This document shows positions 26,108-36,607 of a stretch of DNA of 64,000 bases, in pieces (position 1 is the first letter of the stretch; the number at the start of each line of letters is the position of its first letter). A program made the position numbers and the translations under genes. The notes beneath the pieces were generated by a model, which was given only the letters and a program-made list of their open reading frames with translations, was not told the DNA's origin and made no database searches. The DNA lies in contig NZ_LT906479.1 of NCBI RefSeq assembly GCF_900187015.1, positions 1,922,001 through 1,986,000 of the forward strand, in the 5' to 3' direction. This stretch comes from Serratia ficaria. GTDB lineage: Bacteria > Pseudomonadota > Gammaproteobacteria > Enterobacterales > Enterobacteriaceae.

Positions 26108-26176
26108 AGGAAAGCATTACCCCATAAGGCAGCCGGAAAGGCGCCGCAGAACAACGTTACTTTAAAGGTAAGGAAA

Positions 26177-26395
26177 ATGAGTCAAATGCAAGCGAATCCC
26201 TTCGACGATGAAAACCATCCGTTTTACGTTCTGGTCAATGACGAAGCGCAATACAGCCTGTGGCCGGCGTTCGCCGCTTTGCCCGCCGGTTGGCGGGCGG
26301 TGTTCGGCCCCGAAGCGCGCCCGGCCTGTGTCGGCTATATCGAGGCCCACTGGCAAGATATGCGCCCGCTCAGGCTGCAAAACGCCGGCCGCTAA
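26177..26395 (+). CDS. MbtH-like NRPS helper protein (YbdZ type)
   Basis: This 72-residue MbtH protein shows the conserved N-P-F-D-D start, the S-L-W-P-x-F-A-x-L-P-A-G-W core with key tryptophans and a closing Y-I-E-x-H-W-Q-D-M-R-P. MbtH proteins bind NRPS adenylation domains and aid their folding and activity. It lies between the esterase and the NRPS, as ybdZ does between fes and entF. GGTAAGGAAA precedes its ATG. The NRPS start follows 35 bases after its stop. Confidence 0.95.
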   Translation: MSQMQANPFDDENHPFYVLVNDEAQYSLWPAFAALPAGWRAVFGPEARPACVGYIEAHWQDMRPLRLQNAGR

Positions 26396-26430
26396 ACCAG
26401 ACGTCGTCAACGGACAAAGGAATTGCCATC

Positions 26431-29400
26431 GTGTCAGAAGCTCTCGTTACTCCCGCCCTTGCGGCGGGCTATCATGAATTGCCGCTGGTTGCCGCGCAAC
26501 CCGGTATCTGGTTGGCCGAACAAATCGCCGACCGTCGTAATATTTTCGCCGTCGCTCACTATATCGAGCTGCAGGGCGACATCGATCCCGCGCGGCTCGA
26601 TGTCGCCGTGCGTCATGGCCTGGCGGAGGCCGATACCCTGCACGCCACCTTCCTGCAGGGCGAGCAGGGCCCCTTGCAACGCATTCCGCAGCGCTGCACG
26701 CCCGCGCAGGTGCAGCCGCTGGAGCTGCTGGATTTCAGCGGGCGCCAGGATGGCCGCGCCGCCGCGCTGGCGTTGATGCAGGCCGATCTCGCCGCCGAGC
26801 TGCCCGCGGACGGCGATGCGCCGCTTTATCGCCAGCTGCTGGCGCGGGTGCCCGCAGCGGACGGCGGCGCCACGCCTTGCTGGTTCTGGTTCCAGCGTTT
26901 CCATCATCTGACTATCGACGGTTTCAGCTTCGCCGCGCTGACCCGGCGCATCGTCGACATTTACCGCGCGCTAACGCTGGGTAAACCGATCGGCGACTCT
27001 CCGTTTACGCCGTTCGCCGCGGTGGTCGAGGAGTATCAACGCTATCGGCAGAGCGAAGCCGCACGGCGCGACGCGGCATTTTGGCAGCAACACTGCGCCG
27101 CGCTGCCGGCGGCAGTTTCATTGGCGAGCGGCGGCGAGGCGGATGCCGGCGATCTGCGCGTGCGGCGCTATCGCGCCAGCCTGGACGCCGCCGGGGTCGA
27201 AGGGCTGTTGGCCATCGCCCAGGGCGCTCAGGTTGCGGTGCCGGAAACGCTGATGGCGGCGCTGGCGGTGTATCTGTATCGCATGAGCGGCGAGAGCCAC
27301 CTTTCCATCGGTTGTCCGTTTATGCGCCGAATGGGGTCCGCAGCCCTGAACGCGCTGGGGCCGGTGGTCAATATCTTGCCGCTGCAGCTGCAACTGGGGG
27401 ATGAACAGCGCCTGGCGGACGTGGCGCAGGCGTTGGCGGCGGAAATCAAACGGGCGCGCAAGCACCAGCGCTATGAGGCGGAACAACTGCGCCGCGATCT
27501 GGGGCTGGTCGGCCAGCAGCGCGAGCTGTATGGCCCGGTGTTCAACTTCAAAATGTTTGACTACGCCCTGGATTTGGGCGGCGTTACGGGCAGCACCCAT
27601 GCGCTGGCGACCGGTCCGGTGGACGATCTGGAGTTTGAAATTTATCTCCAGCAGGGCGAGCTGACGATTGAGCTGGCGGCCAACCCATCCCGCTATGACG
27701 ACGCCAGCCTGCGCCTGCACGGCGAACGGCTCCTGTTCCTGCTGCGGCAGCTGATCGCGCGGCCCGAAACCCCGTTGGGGGCGTTGGCGCTGGCGGCGGA
27801 TGCCGAACTGGCCATGATGGAACAGTGGGCCAAGGGCCCGGCGCTGGCGATGCCCGCCGGGGCCGTTTCGGTTCTGGATATCTTCCGGCAGCGGGTCATG
27901 GCGCAGCCGCAGGATATCGCCGTGGCCTGCGGCGATGCGCAGCTGAGCTATCAGGCATTGGCGGGCCGGGTGGCGCAGCTGGCGCGCGAGCTGATCGCGC
28001 GCGGCGTCGGCGCCGAAGACGTGGTGGCGATCGGCATTCCGCGTTCGGTGGATTCGCTGGTGGCGATCCTTGGCGTGCTGGCGAGCGGCGCGGCCTACAT
28101 GCCGCTCGATCTCGACTACCCGCGCGACCGTCTGACGCTGATGTGCGACGACGCCCGGCCCCGGCTGCTGCTGGCGCATGCCGCCACCCAGGCGCAGCTG
28201 CCGCCTTTGCCGGAGATCCTGCTGCTGGACGATGCCGACTTCCTCGCCGCCTGCGCCCGGCATTCGGCGTGGCCGGTCAGCGACGCCGAGCGGCGGATGC
28301 CGCTGCACGGCGCGCACCTGGCCTACATGATCTACACCTCGGGTTCCACCGGGCGGCCGAAGGGGGTGATGAGCACCCACCAGGGCCTGTTGAATTTGCT
28401 GCACGCCCATGCCAGCCATCTTTATGGCCCGGCGATGGCCGAGTTCCAGCGGCACAATACGCGCCGCATGCGCGCCGGCCACACCGCCTCCTTCTCCTTC
28501 GACTCCTCATGGGAACCCCTGTTCTGGATGATGATCGGCTGCGAGCTGTACATCTTCGACGAAGAGCTGCGGCGCGACGCCTATGCGCTGGTGCAGACCA
28601 TGGATCGGATCCCGATCGATGCGATGGACATTACGCCGTCGTTCTTCACGCAAATGATCGACGGCGGCCTGCTGGAGGCCGGCAGGCACCGCCCGGCCTT
28701 TATCATGATCGGCGGCGAGGCGGCCACGCCGCGGCTGTGGAACTTGCTCCGGCAGCATCCTGAATTGAACGTGCACAACTATTATGGTCCGTCGGAATAC
28801 ACCATCGATACCCTGGGCGCCAGCGCGCGGGTGGCCGAACAGCCGGTGATTGGCCGGCCGGTCGCCAACACCGAAGTGTATCTGCTCGACGGGCAGCTGC
28901 GGCAGGTGCCGGTGGGCGTGGTGGGCGAGCTGTATATCGCCGGCGCCGGGCTGGCGCGCGGTTACCTGCGGCGGCCGGATTTGACGGCGGCGCGCTTTGT
29001 GGCCAACCCCTTCCGGCCGGGCGGCGTGATGTACCGCAGCGGCGACCTGATGCGCTGGCGCTGCGACGGCCAGCTCGATTTCGTCGGGCGGACCGATCAC
29101 CAGATTAAAGTGCGCGGCTTCCGCGTAGAGCTGGGCGAGGTGGAGAATGCGTTGGTCGCTCTGCCGCAGGTCAGTACCGCGGTGGCGATCGCCGAGGCGA
29201 TCGGCGCGACGCACCGGTTGATCGGCTACTGCTCGGTGCCGGACGCCGCGCTGCGCGCCAACCCGGCGCTGTCATCGAATTTGCTGGAGCAGCTGGCGCT
29301 CAGCCTGCCGGATTATATGGTGCCCGCCGTATTGGTGGTGCTCGATGAGCTGCCTTTAACGGTGAACGGGAAAATCGACCGGCGGGCGCTGCCGGCGCCG

Positions 29401-32400
29401 GAGCGGCCGGTTCAACAGGCCAGCCGCGCGCCGCAGACGCCGCAGGAAATCCTGATCTGCCGGGCGATGGCCGGCCTGCTGGGGCTGGCGCGGGTGGGGG
29501 CGGACGACGACTTCTTTACCCTGGGCGGCGACAGCATTTCCGCCATGGGGCTCGGCACCCTGCTGCGCCGCGAAGGCTATCAGCTGCGGCCGAAAGAGGT
29601 GTTCTCGCAACGCACGCCGGCGCGCATGGCGTTGGCGCTGCAAGCGCTGGCGCAGACCCGGCGCCCGGCGGCGGCGCTGCGGTTGCCGGACGCCGTCCTG
29701 AAGCGCGCCCGGGATAAATACGGCGCGATGCATGCCGTATTGCCGGTGCTGCCGTTGCAGCAGGGCCTGTTGTTCCACGCCCAGCTGGGCAGCCAGGCCA
29801 ACAATTACAACGCCATCAGCCGTTTCGATCTGGAAGGCCCGCTGGACGCCGCGCGGTTGCGCGATACGCTGGCGCAATTGCTGGTGCGCTATCCTCAGCT
29901 GGCCGCCATTTTTGACAGCGACCTGCACGACGAGCCGCTGCAGGTGTTGCCGCAGCCCGGCGCCGCGGCCTGGCCATGGCGGACCCTCGATCTGTCCGCC
30001 ATGGCGGAACCGCAGCAGCGAGAGGCGCTCGGGCGGCTGGAGAAGGAACTGTTGGCGCAGGACCTGATGGCGGCCAGCCCGCAGCCGTTGCTGTCGGCGG
30101 TGTTGCTGCGCCTTGGCGAGCAGCGCCATACGCTGCTGATCGCGGCGCATCATCTGGTGGGCGACGGCTGGTCATCGGCCATCTTGCTGCACGACCTGCT
30201 GCACCTGTACGGGGGCGAAACGCTGCCGGCGCTTAAGGTCGACTATGCGGCGTTGATCGGCGAGATGGCGCAGCGCGATCGCAACGCGCAGCGCGATGCA
30301 TGGCGGGAAAGGCTGCTCGGCGTTGTGCCGACGCTGCTGTACCCGGATGCGGACATCGCCGGGGAAGTCCATGAGCTGGAGGTGTCGATCCCGGCGCGGT
30401 TGGAACAGGCGCTGAAAGCGTTGCTGCGCGAGCAGGGCATTACGCTCAGCACCCTGCTGCAGGGCGTTTGGGCCACCTTGCTGGGGGCGCTGGCCGGCCG
30501 CGACGATGTGGTGTTCGGCACCCCGGTATCCGGCCGCTACAGCGAAATCAGCGGCATCGAACAGCATGTCGGCCTGTTCAGCAATACGCTGCCGGTTCGT
30601 TTCCGCCTGCAGCCTGAGCGGCCCTTGCTGGCCCAACTGCAGGCGCAACAGCAGCAACAGATCCCAATGCTCGAGCACGACGGGCTGGGGCTGGGCGAAA
30701 TTCAGCGCCTGGCCGGCAGCGGCACGCTGTTCGACACCATGCTGGTGGTGGAGAACTACCCGGAAGACGAGGGGCTGCACCAGCGGCGATTCCAGGGGCT
30801 GCGCTGCCCGGCGATGGATAACCACGGTTATACCCACTATCCGTTGACCCTGCTGGCGCTGCCCGGCGAAAGGCTGCGTCTGCAGCTGGAATACCGCGCG
30901 GCGGTCGGCGATGCGCGGCCGCTGGCCCAGCGGTTGCTGACGATCCTGACCGCGCTGGTTGAAAACCCGGCGCAGCCGCTGGCGGCGATGGACCTGCGCA
31001 CGCCGGAGGAAATGGCCTTGCAGCAGCGGGTGAACGCCACCCAGATGGCGCTGCCCGCCGAGACGCTGTGCGATGCGCTGGCGCGCCAGGCCGAGGCGAC
31101 GCCGCAGGCGACCGCGCTGGCGGATATTCACGGCGAGTTGACCTATCGGCAGGTGCGGCAGCGGGTTAACGCGCTGGCCGCCCAGCTTCAGCTGCAGGGC
31201 GTGCGCCCGGGAGACCGCGTGGCGGTGGCCTTGCCTCGCTCGGCCGAACTCAGCCTGGCGTTGATGGCCATCCTGCAGGCCGGCGCCGCCTATCTGCCGC
31301 TGGATACCGGATATCCCGATCAACGCCTGGCCTATATGCTGCAAGACGCCCAGCCGCGTTTGCTGATAACCGAAAGCCGGCAGGCCGAGCGTTTCAATGA
31401 TCTGGCGCCGCTGCTGCTGACCGACGAGCCGTTGCCTGAGGCGAGCTTCCGGCCGGTGCGCATTACCCGGCAGCATCCCGCTTATCTGATCTATACCTCA
31501 GGATCGACCGGGCGGCCGAAAGGGGTGGTGGTGTCGCATGGCGCCATCGTCAACCGCCTGCGCTGGATGCAGGCGCAGTATCCGCTCACGCCGGCAGACG
31601 TTGTGCTGCAAAAGACGCCGTGCAGTTTCGACGTCTCGGTGTGGGAATTCTTCTGGCCGCTGATGGTCGGCGCCCGGCTGTTTATGGCGCCACCGGAAGC
31701 GCATCGTGAACCGGAAACTCTGCGCGGGCTGATTGAAAGCCGCGGCGTGACCACGCTGCACTTCGTTCCTTCGATGCTGGCCGCTTTTGTCGCTTCGCTC
31801 GACCAACGGCGCGGCGCTTGCCCGACGCTGCGTCAGGTGTTCTGCAGCGGCGAAGCCCTGCAGCGCGAACTCTGCGAATCCTGGCAGCGGCTGTCCGCCG
31901 CGCCGCTGCATAACCTGTATGGCCCAACGGAGGCTGCGGTGGATGTCAGCTATCAGCCGGCGTTTGGCGCCAGCCTGGCGCAGGTCAGCGGCGTCAGCGT
32001 GCCGATCGGCAAACCGGTGTGGAACACGCAGCTGATCATCCTCGATCACCTGTTGCGGCCGGTGCCGCTGGGCGTGGCGGGGGAACTGTACCTCGGCGGC
32101 GTGCAGCTGGCGCAGGGCTATCATGCGCGGCCGGATTTAAACGCCGCCCGCTTCGTCGCCAACCCGCTTCACGCGGGGCAGCGCATGTACCGCACCGGAG
32201 ACGTGGCGCGCTGGCTGCCGGACGGCACGGTGGAATACCTCGGGCGCAGTGACGATCAGCTGAAGATCCGCGGCCAGCGCATTGAGCTGGGGGAGATTGA
32301 AGCGGCATTGCTGGAGCTGCCGCAGGTAGGGCAGGCGGTGGTGCATGCGCGCCTGCCGGGCGAGGGCAAGGGGCGCATGGCCGGCGCCGATGAGCGGCAG

Positions 32401-33570
32401 CTGGTGGGCTATGTGATCCCGACGAGCGGCGCCCGGTTGGATGTCGACGCGCTGCGCGCCCAGCTGGCTTCACGCCTGCCGGCGCATATGGTGCCGGTGG
32501 CCCTGGTCGCCATGGACGCCTTCCCGCTTAGCGCCAACGGCAAGCTGGATCGCAAGGCGTTGCCGGCGCCGACGGGCAAAACCGGCCAGGGCCGGGCGCC
32601 GGCCGCCGGCCTGGAGCGGCAGATTGCCGCGCTGTTCTGCCGCTTGCTGGGGGTGGAGCGGGTCGATGCCGAAGACGATTTCTTCGCCCTTGGCGGGCAT
32701 TCGCTGCTGGCGATGCGCCTGGCCGCCGAGCTTAAGCGCGAGCTGATGCGCCCGGTGGCCGTCGGGCAGGTGATGGTAGCCTCCAGCGTGGCGGCGTTGG
32801 CGGCGGCGTTGGCGTCGGAGGCGGCGGCCGACGGCGTGGGCTTCGACGAAGCGCTGCCGCTGCGCGCCGGCGAAGGGCGCCCGCTGTTTTGCGTGCATCC
32901 GGCATCGGGATTCGCCTGGCAGTTCAGCCTGTTGCCGCGCTATTTGCCGGGGCAGATCCCCATCGTCGGCCTGCAGTCGCCGCGGCCGCACGGGGCGATT
33001 GCCGCCAACCGCGATATGGATGCGCTGTGCGAGCAGCATCTGGCCACCCTGCGGCGGCTGCAGCCGAGCGGGCCGTATCACCTGATGGGCTATTCGCTGG
33101 GCGGCACCGTGGCGCAAGCCATCGCGGTCAAGCTGCGCGAGCAGGGCGAAGAGGTGGCCTTCCTTGGGCTGCTCGACACCTATCCGCCGGAAACGCAGGA
33201 CTGGCATGCGCCGATTTCCGCCGAAGCGCTTGAGGAGGTCGAGCGAGAGCGCGCCCTGTTTATGGCGTCCGCCGGCGACGACGAAGCGGAGAAACGCGCG
33301 ATGTTCGATCAGATCCAGGCCAACTATGACGATTCGGTCGGCCTGCTGTCCGCCGCCAAAACGCCGCGCTACGACGGCAAGATCACGCTGTTTGCCGCCT
33401 CGCAGACGCTGGATGCCGACCCGCAGGCGGTTTGGGCGCCTTATGTCAGCCAGTTGGAAACCCACGTTTTGGACTGCTCGCACATCACCATGATGTCGCC
33501 GGAAACCATGACGGTATTGGGGCCTTTGCTGCGGCGGATACTGGCGGGGTGCGACGCGTTGGGGCGCTGA
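26431..33570 (+). CDS. Two-module siderophore NRPS, C-A-T-C-A-T-TE
   Basis: The start is GTG at 26431 behind AAAGGAA, giving 2379 residues and an EntF-like N-terminus ([11 protein letters not shown]); the longer frame from 26260 would overlap mbtH. Domain order: condensation (HHLTIDG at 158-164), adenylation ([10 protein letters not shown] at 636-645), carrier (LGGDS, Ser1035), condensation (HHLVGDG at 1240-1246), adenylation ([10 protein letters not shown] from 1689), carrier (LGGHS, Ser2091), thioesterase (GYSLGG with Ser2222, Asp2249, His2351). Reading the A-domain pocket by eye gives D-V-W-H-F-S-L-V-D-K for module 2, the serine code of EntF. Module 1 reads D-S-E-D-M-G-Y-I-D-K, whose acidic residues suggest Lys, Orn or Arg. 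There is no epimerase domain. The likely product is a trilactone of dihydroxybenzoyl-(basic residue)-serine. The aryl starter and its carrier protein must come from elsewhere. Confidence 0.93.
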   Translation: MSEALVTPALAAGYHELPLVAAQPGIWLAEQIADRRNIFAVAHYIELQGDIDPARLDVAVRHGLAEADTLHATFLQGEQGPLQRIPQRCTPAQVQPLELLDFSGRQDGRAAALALMQADLAAELPADGDAPLYRQLLARVPAADGGATPCWFWFQRFHHLTIDGFSFAALTRRIVDIYRALTLGKPIGDSPFTPFAAVVEEYQRYRQSEAARRDAAFWQQHCAALPAAVSLASGGEADAGDLRVRRYRASLDAAGVEGLLAIAQGAQVAVPETLMAALAVYLYRMSGESHLSIGCPFMRRMGSAALNALGPVVNILPLQLQLGDEQRLADVAQALAAEIKRARKHQRYEAEQLRRDLGLVGQQRELYGPVFNFKMFDYALDLGGVTGSTHALATGPVDDLEFEIYLQQGELTIELAANPSRYDDASLRLHGERLLFLLRQLIARPETPLGALALAADAELAMMEQWAKGPALAMPAGAVSVLDIFRQRVMAQPQDIAVACGDAQLSYQALAGRVAQLARELIARGVGAEDVVAIGIPRSVDSLVAILGVLASGAAYMPLDLDYPRDRLTLMCDDARPRLLLAHAATQAQLPPLPEILLLDDADFLAACARHSAWPVSDAERRMPLHGAHLAYMIYTSGSTGRPKGVMSTHQGLLNLLHAHASHLYGPAMAEFQRHNTRRMRAGHTASFSFDSSWEPLFWMMIGCELYIFDEELRRDAYALVQTMDRIPIDAMDITPSFFTQMIDGGLLEAGRHRPAFIMIGGEAATPRLWNLLRQHPELNVHNYYGPSEYTIDTLGASARVAEQPVIGRPVANTEVYLLDGQLRQVPVGVVGELYIAGAGLARGYLRRPDLTAARFVANPFRPGGVMYRSGDLMRWRCDGQLDFVGRTDHQIKVRGFRVELGEVENALVALPQVSTAVAIAEAIGATHRLIGYCSVPDAALRANPALSSNLLEQLALSLPDYMVPAVLVVLDELPLTVNGKIDRRALPAPERPVQQASRAPQTPQEILICRAMAGLLGLARVGADDDFFTLGGDSISAMGLGTLLRREGYQLRPKEVFSQRTPARMALALQALAQTRRPAAALRLPDAVLKRARDKYGAMHAVLPVLPLQQGLLFHAQLGSQANNYNAISRFDLEGPLDAARLRDTLAQLLVRYPQLAAIFDSDLHDEPLQVLPQPGAAAWPWRTLDLSAMAEPQQREALGRLEKELLAQDLMAASPQPLLSAVLLRLGEQRHTLLIAAHHLVGDGWSSAILLHDLLHLYGGETLPALKVDYAALIGEMAQRDRNAQRDAWRERLLGVVPTLLYPDADIAGEVHELEVSIPARLEQALKALLREQGITLSTLLQGVWATLLGALAGRDDVVFGTPVSGRYSEISGIEQHVGLFSNTLPVRFRLQPERPLLAQLQAQQQQQIPMLEHDGLGLGEIQRLAGSGTLFDTMLVVENYPEDEGLHQRRFQGLRCPAMDNHGYTHYPLTLLALPGERLRLQLEYRAAVGDARPLAQRLLTILTALVENPAQPLAAMDLRTPEEMALQQRVNATQMALPAETLCDALARQAEATPQATALADIHGELTYRQVRQRVNALAAQLQLQGVRPGDRVAVALPRSAELSLALMAILQAGAAYLPLDTGYPDQRLAYMLQDAQPRLLITESRQAERFNDLAPLLLTDEPLPEASFRPVRITRQHPAYLIYTSGSTGRPKGVVVSHGAIVNRLRWMQAQYPLTPADVVLQKTPCSFDVSVWEFFWPLMVGARLFMAPPEAHREPETLRGLIESRGVTTLHFVPSMLAAFVASLDQRRGACPTLRQVFCSGEALQRELCESWQRLSAAPLHNLYGPTEAAVDVSYQPAFGASLAQVSGVSVPIGKPVWNTQLIILDHLLRPVPLGVAGELYLGGVQLAQGYHARPDLNAARFVANPLHAGQRMYRTGDVARWLPDGTVEYLGRSDDQLKIRGQRIELGEIEAALLELPQVGQAVVHARLPGEGKGRMAGADERQLVGYVIPTSGARLDVDALRAQLASRLPAHMVPVALVAMDAFPLSANGKLDRKALPAPTGKTGQGRAPAAGLERQIAALFCRLLGVERVDAEDDFFALGGHSLLAMRLAAELKRELMRPVAVGQVMVASSVAALAAALASEAAADGVGFDEALPLRAGEGRPLFCVHPASGFAWQFSLLPRYLPGQIPIVGLQSPRPHGAIAANRDMDALCEQHLATLRRLQPSGPYHLMGYSLGGTVAQAIAVKLREQGEEVAFLGLLDTYPPETQDWHAPISAEALEEVERERALFMASAGDDEAEKRAMFDQIQANYDDSVGLLSAAKTPRYDGKITLFAASQTLDADPQAVWAPYVSQLETHVLDCSHITMMSPETMTVLGPLLRRILAGCDALGR

Positions 33571-33606
33571 CCGAAACCCGGCGCAGCTCGCCGGGACCGT
33601 GAACCG

Positions 33607-33649
33607 CGTGCGGCGGCGCAGGAATGCGTCGCCGCACGCCCGTATTTTT
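33607..33649 (+). promoter_or_regulatory. Long hairpin with nearby T-run between NRPS and exporter
   Basis: Fourteen-base arms (33607-33620 and 33625-33638) pair with a single G-T wobble around a GGAA loop, and five T follow after a 6-base gap. It could weaken read-through from the NRPS into the exporter gene. The spacing is too long for a classical terminator. Confidence 0.5.
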
Positions 33650-33668
33650 GATGCAGTTTGGAATGAAC

Positions 33669-34952
33669 ATGGCTAAACCCTCAATCTTTGTAAACTTCGG
33701 CTTGCTGAAGCGTAATGCGAATTTTCGCGCCATTTTTATCGCGCGCCTGCTGTCGGTTTTGGCGCTGGGCATGCTGGCGGTGGGCGTGCCGGTGCAGATC
33801 CAGGCGATGACCGGCTCCACCCTGCAGGTGGGGATTGCGGTTGCGCTGGACGGCGCCGGCATGTTTGTCGGCCTGCTGTTGGGCGGCGTATTGGCCGATC
33901 GTCTGGATCGCCGCCGTTTGATCCTGTTCGCCCGCACCACCTGCGGCCTGGGCTTTGCCGCGCTCAGCTATAACGCGTTTCTGGCGGCCCCTTCGTTGGC
34001 GGCGCTGTATATTCTGGCGGTCTGGGACGGCTTCTTTGGCGCGCTGGGCATGACGGCGTTAATGGCGGCGATCCCGGCGTTGGTCGGCCGTGAAAATCTG
34101 GCGACCGCCGGGGCGCTGAGCATGTTGACGGTGCGTCTGGGCGCGATTGTTTCGCCTGCGGTGGGCGGCGTGGTGATCGTGGCTTACGGCGTCGAATGGA
34201 ACTATGCGATTGCGGCGATCGGCACCCTGATTACCCTGATCCCGTTGTTCAGCCTGCCCGGCATGCGCCCGGAACCGCAAGAGCCGGAGCATCCTCTGCG
34301 TTCTCTGGCTACCGGCATTCACTTTGTCTTCAGCCATAAAATCGTCTGTTCGGTGGTGATCGTCGGCGCGCTGATCAGCGTGATAAGCGCGGTGCGCGTG
34401 CTGTTTCCGGCGCTGGCAGAAACGGCCTACCATGCCGGCCCGGCGGCCATCGGCCTGATGTATTCGGCGGTCCCGCTGGGCGCGATGATCGGCGCCTTCA
34501 CCAGCGGGTGGGTGACGCATGTCGCCCGCCCGGGCATGCTGCTGTTGGGTTGCGCGATCGGCGCTTTTCTGGCGATTGCCGCGCTGGGCGTGGTCGGCTG
34601 GTTGCCGCTGGCCCTGATCGCGCTGGCCTGTTACGGCTATCTGAGCGCCATGGCTTCGCTGCTGCAATATACGCTGGTGCAAAGCCACACGCCGGATCGC
34701 CTGCTGGGGCGGGTTAACAGCGTGTGGACGACGCAGGACGTCACCGGCGATTCGATCGGCGCCCTGGGGCTCGGCGTGCTGGGGCGCATGTTGACGCCGG
34801 CGTTGAGCGTGCTGGCGTTTGGCGGCGTGGCGGCGCTGTGCGGGGTGGGCATCGCCTTGTGCGTCGGGCCGCTGCGTAAGGCGGTGATGGGCGCCCCATC
34901 GCTGCATGAGGAGCCAGAGCCGGCCGAAACGCCGCAGGCGACGTCCTCGTAA
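33669..34952 (+). CDS. entS: EntS-like MFS siderophore exporter
   Basis: This 427-residue, 12-helix MFS protein aligns along its length with E. coli EntS. Shared blocks include V-P-V-Q-I-Q-x-M-T-x-S-T-x-Q-V-G, G-G-V-L-A-D-R, W-D-G-F-F, P-A-L-V-G-R-E-N-L and S-L-L-Q-Y-T. EntS exports the finished catecholate siderophore across the inner membrane. The start at 33669 (M-A-K-P-S-I-F) follows GGA at 33660-33662. Upstream in-frame starts lie in or next to the hairpin before the gene and are unlikely. It closes the siderophore operon. Confidence 0.9.
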   Translation: MAKPSIFVNFGLLKRNANFRAIFIARLLSVLALGMLAVGVPVQIQAMTGSTLQVGIAVALDGAGMFVGLLLGGVLADRLDRRRLILFARTTCGLGFAALSYNAFLAAPSLAALYILAVWDGFFGALGMTALMAAIPALVGRENLATAGALSMLTVRLGAIVSPAVGGVVIVAYGVEWNYAIAAIGTLITLIPLFSLPGMRPEPQEPEHPLRSLATGIHFVFSHKIVCSVVIVGALISVISAVRVLFPALAETAYHAGPAAIGLMYSAVPLGAMIGAFTSGWVTHVARPGMLLLGCAIGAFLAIAALGVVGWLPLALIALACYGYLSAMASLLQYTLVQSHTPDRLLGRVNSVWTTQDVTGDSIGALGLGVLGRMLTPALSVLAFGGVAALCGVGIALCVGPLRKAVMGAPSLHEEPEPAETPQATSS

Positions 34953-35102
34953 AACGCGTTCCGGGCGATGGGAGCCCGCCGCTTTTTTCGCATTTTGCGG
35001 GCGAGAAGAGGGGCTCTCAGCGGAATATTTAGAGTATCATCGCCTGAGACAGGACGGACGCCGATCTTATCGTCTGCGCTTAACGCTTTCATGGAGATAG
35101 AG

Positions 35103-35315
35103 ATGAACTGGTATCAAGTGGCACTGTGGACCATGATCTTTCTGAAGTCCGGTGCATTTTTGGTTTTCGTTTGGTGGTGGATGTTCAAACGTGCGACCAA
35201 GCCCTATGTTCGCCCGGAAGGGGTAGAGGTTGACGAAACGCCCTATGACGAAAAGCTGACCATGGATGAAGTCATGAAAAAACATGGGATCACCCGGGTA
35301 GAAAAACAGCCCTGA
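35103..35315 (+). CDS. Small single-helix membrane protein
   Basis: The start at 35103 has GGAG correctly spaced (35093-35096) and gives 70 residues: one membrane helix (about 5-25, rich in Trp and Phe) and a polar, acidic cytoplasmic tail with Y-D-E-K-L-T-M-D-E-V-M-K-K-H-G. A strong terminator follows. No family with known function is recognised. It is probably an independent gene that happens to follow the siderophore operon. Confidence 0.7.
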   Translation: MNWYQVALWTMIFLKSGAFLVFVWWWMFKRATKPYVRPEGVEVDETPYDEKLTMDEVMKKHGITRVEKQP

Positions 35316-35345
35316 TACGGCGCCTGACAAGATGCCACCCCGATA

Positions 35346-35375
35346 ACCCCGCGCTTTCTGAGCCCGGGGTTTTTT
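35346..35375 (+). terminator. Rho-independent terminator
   Basis: ACCCCG pairs with CGGGGT around a partly paired inner part, with a run of T at 35370-35375. It ends the small membrane-protein transcript 30 bases after its stop. Confidence 0.85.
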
Positions 35376-35399
35376 ATTGGTCATCCTCGCCAACGGCAC

Positions 35400-35960
35400 A
35401 ACGGATTTGAGTGTATATCCAAAAATATATAAATATTACGATTAAAAAATATAAATTAAAATCTAATTCAATGGATATATCCATGCCCGCGCAGTGAAAA
35501 ATAATTTTCAAAATTACCGCCATATGAAGATATAAGGTTTCATATTAAATATATCATTGGTGTGATTTTTAGACTGCCAGTCAGTTGAGCGCGGCGGCCG
35601 GGCGGCTACCACTCCATTGGTATTGCGCTATTTCACCGATTCATTCTCTTGATGCAGCGTTATTAACATCTGTGTGCGATGAAACTAAATTGCATAGCCA
35701 TTAATGAAAATTATTCCATTCCGCTGTTGCAATTTTTTTAAGTTTGGAATTAATATGGGGAATCAGACGGCGACTAGGAGTTTTCCACCGTTTGATCTGT
35801 TTTAATACACACTCAATTATATATAAAAGTATATATCATCATATATAAACATTCAGATAGCAGGATGCTGTCAATACCTTGTTATTGTCTACGCCTCCGC
35901 ATATCCAGCCTGGTTTATTGATATATACAAAGATATATATGCAATCTTAGCGAAGAAAGT
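35400..35960. promoter_or_regulatory. AT-rich fimbrial control region
   Basis: About 560 bases without a gene, far richer in A+T than the surroundings. They hold many TATAT/ATATA tracts (for example near 35405-35430, 35815-35850 and 35920-35945) and a perfect 14-base palindrome ATGGATATATCCAT at 35471-35484. Long AT-rich leaders of this kind usually bind H-NS and other nucleoid proteins in front of fimbrial operons. No pair of long inverted repeats that would mark a fim-type invertible switch was seen, and no recombinase gene is nearby. Confidence 0.6.
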
Positions 35961-35973
35961 AATGGAGTTTATT

Positions 35974-36558
35974 ATGATTAAGCAAGGTATCACTCTGGCG
36001 GTATTAACTGCGGCTTTAGGTTCTGCAAGCGCAATGGCGGCGGATAACTCTGCCGGTGGCGTTATTTCATTTACCGGAGCCGTCACAGATACCACCTGTA
36101 CCATCAACGGCGGAAAAAGCGCAGATTTCACCGTCGCATTGAGCCCTATTTCAGTCACCGACGCCGGCGTGGTGGTCGGGCCGATCACCAAGAATAAAAA
36201 ATCGTTCTCGCTGACGTTTTCCGGCTGTACGCCGGCGGCGGGTACGGCGGGTACCCCACTGAAGATCTATTTCTCCTCGGCGAACAACATTTCCACCGAC
36301 GGCAAATATCTGCTGAACAGCTCGGTCAACGAAAGCGATGCGGCAGTGGCGAAAAACGTCGGCTTCTCCCTGGCGGAGCCGGGTTCCTCCACGCCAATCC
36401 CGCTGAACGTGCCTTACCTCACCAAAATCAAAGGGGATCAAACCGCCCCTGATTCTGAAACGTTGACGCTGGACGCCTACTATTACAAAACCAATGTCTC
36501 TGCTGCAAAGGTTGGCGAACTGAGTTCCAACGTGACGTACACCATTTCCTACCTGTAA
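35974..36558 (+). CDS. Major fimbrial pilin subunit
   Basis: The start at 35974 (M-I-K-Q-G-I) is preceded by GGAG at 35965-35968. The in-frame ATG at 35962 would overlap that site. The 194-residue product has a signal peptide (cleavage after A-M-A) and a FimA-type pilin fold. A disulfide pair (Cys in D-T-T-C-T-I and in F-S-G-C-T-P) is visible, and the C-terminal donor-strand acceptor ends in Y-T-I-S-Y-L. It is the rod subunit, being first in a pilin-chaperone-usher-adhesin operon. A hairpin follows the gene. Confidence 0.92.
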   Translation: MIKQGITLAVLTAALGSASAMAADNSAGGVISFTGAVTDTTCTINGGKSADFTVALSPISVTDAGVVVGPITKNKKSFSLTFSGCTPAAGTAGTPLKIYFSSANNISTDGKYLLNSSVNESDAAVAKNVGFSLAEPGSSTPIPLNVPYLTKIKGDQTAPDSETLTLDAYYYKTNVSAAKVGELSSNVTYTISYL

Positions 36559-36570
36559 TTGCAATAACGC

Positions 36571-36594
36571 GCCAGGCCTGTTTTAGGGCCTGGC
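36571..36594 (+). promoter_or_regulatory. Hairpin between pilin and chaperone genes
   Basis: Perfect 8-bp arms GCCAGGCC (36571-36578) and GGCCTGGC (36587-36594) enclose an 8-base loop, 13 bases after the pilin stop, with no T-run. Such hairpins protect pilin message and reduce downstream gene output. Confidence 0.6.
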
Positions 36595-36607
36595 CTTAGG
36601 GGTGATT

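Noticed and set aside
27118-28482. Long open frames on the minus strand within the NRPS gene (also 29356-30153, 30172-31476, 32470-33483)
   Set aside because: Shadows of the high-GC NRPS reading frame; compositions are Arg/Gln/His-rich and show no family.
35400-35960. fim-type invertible phase switch
   Set aside because: No pair of long inverted repeats flanking a promoter was seen and no tyrosine recombinase gene lies in the window.
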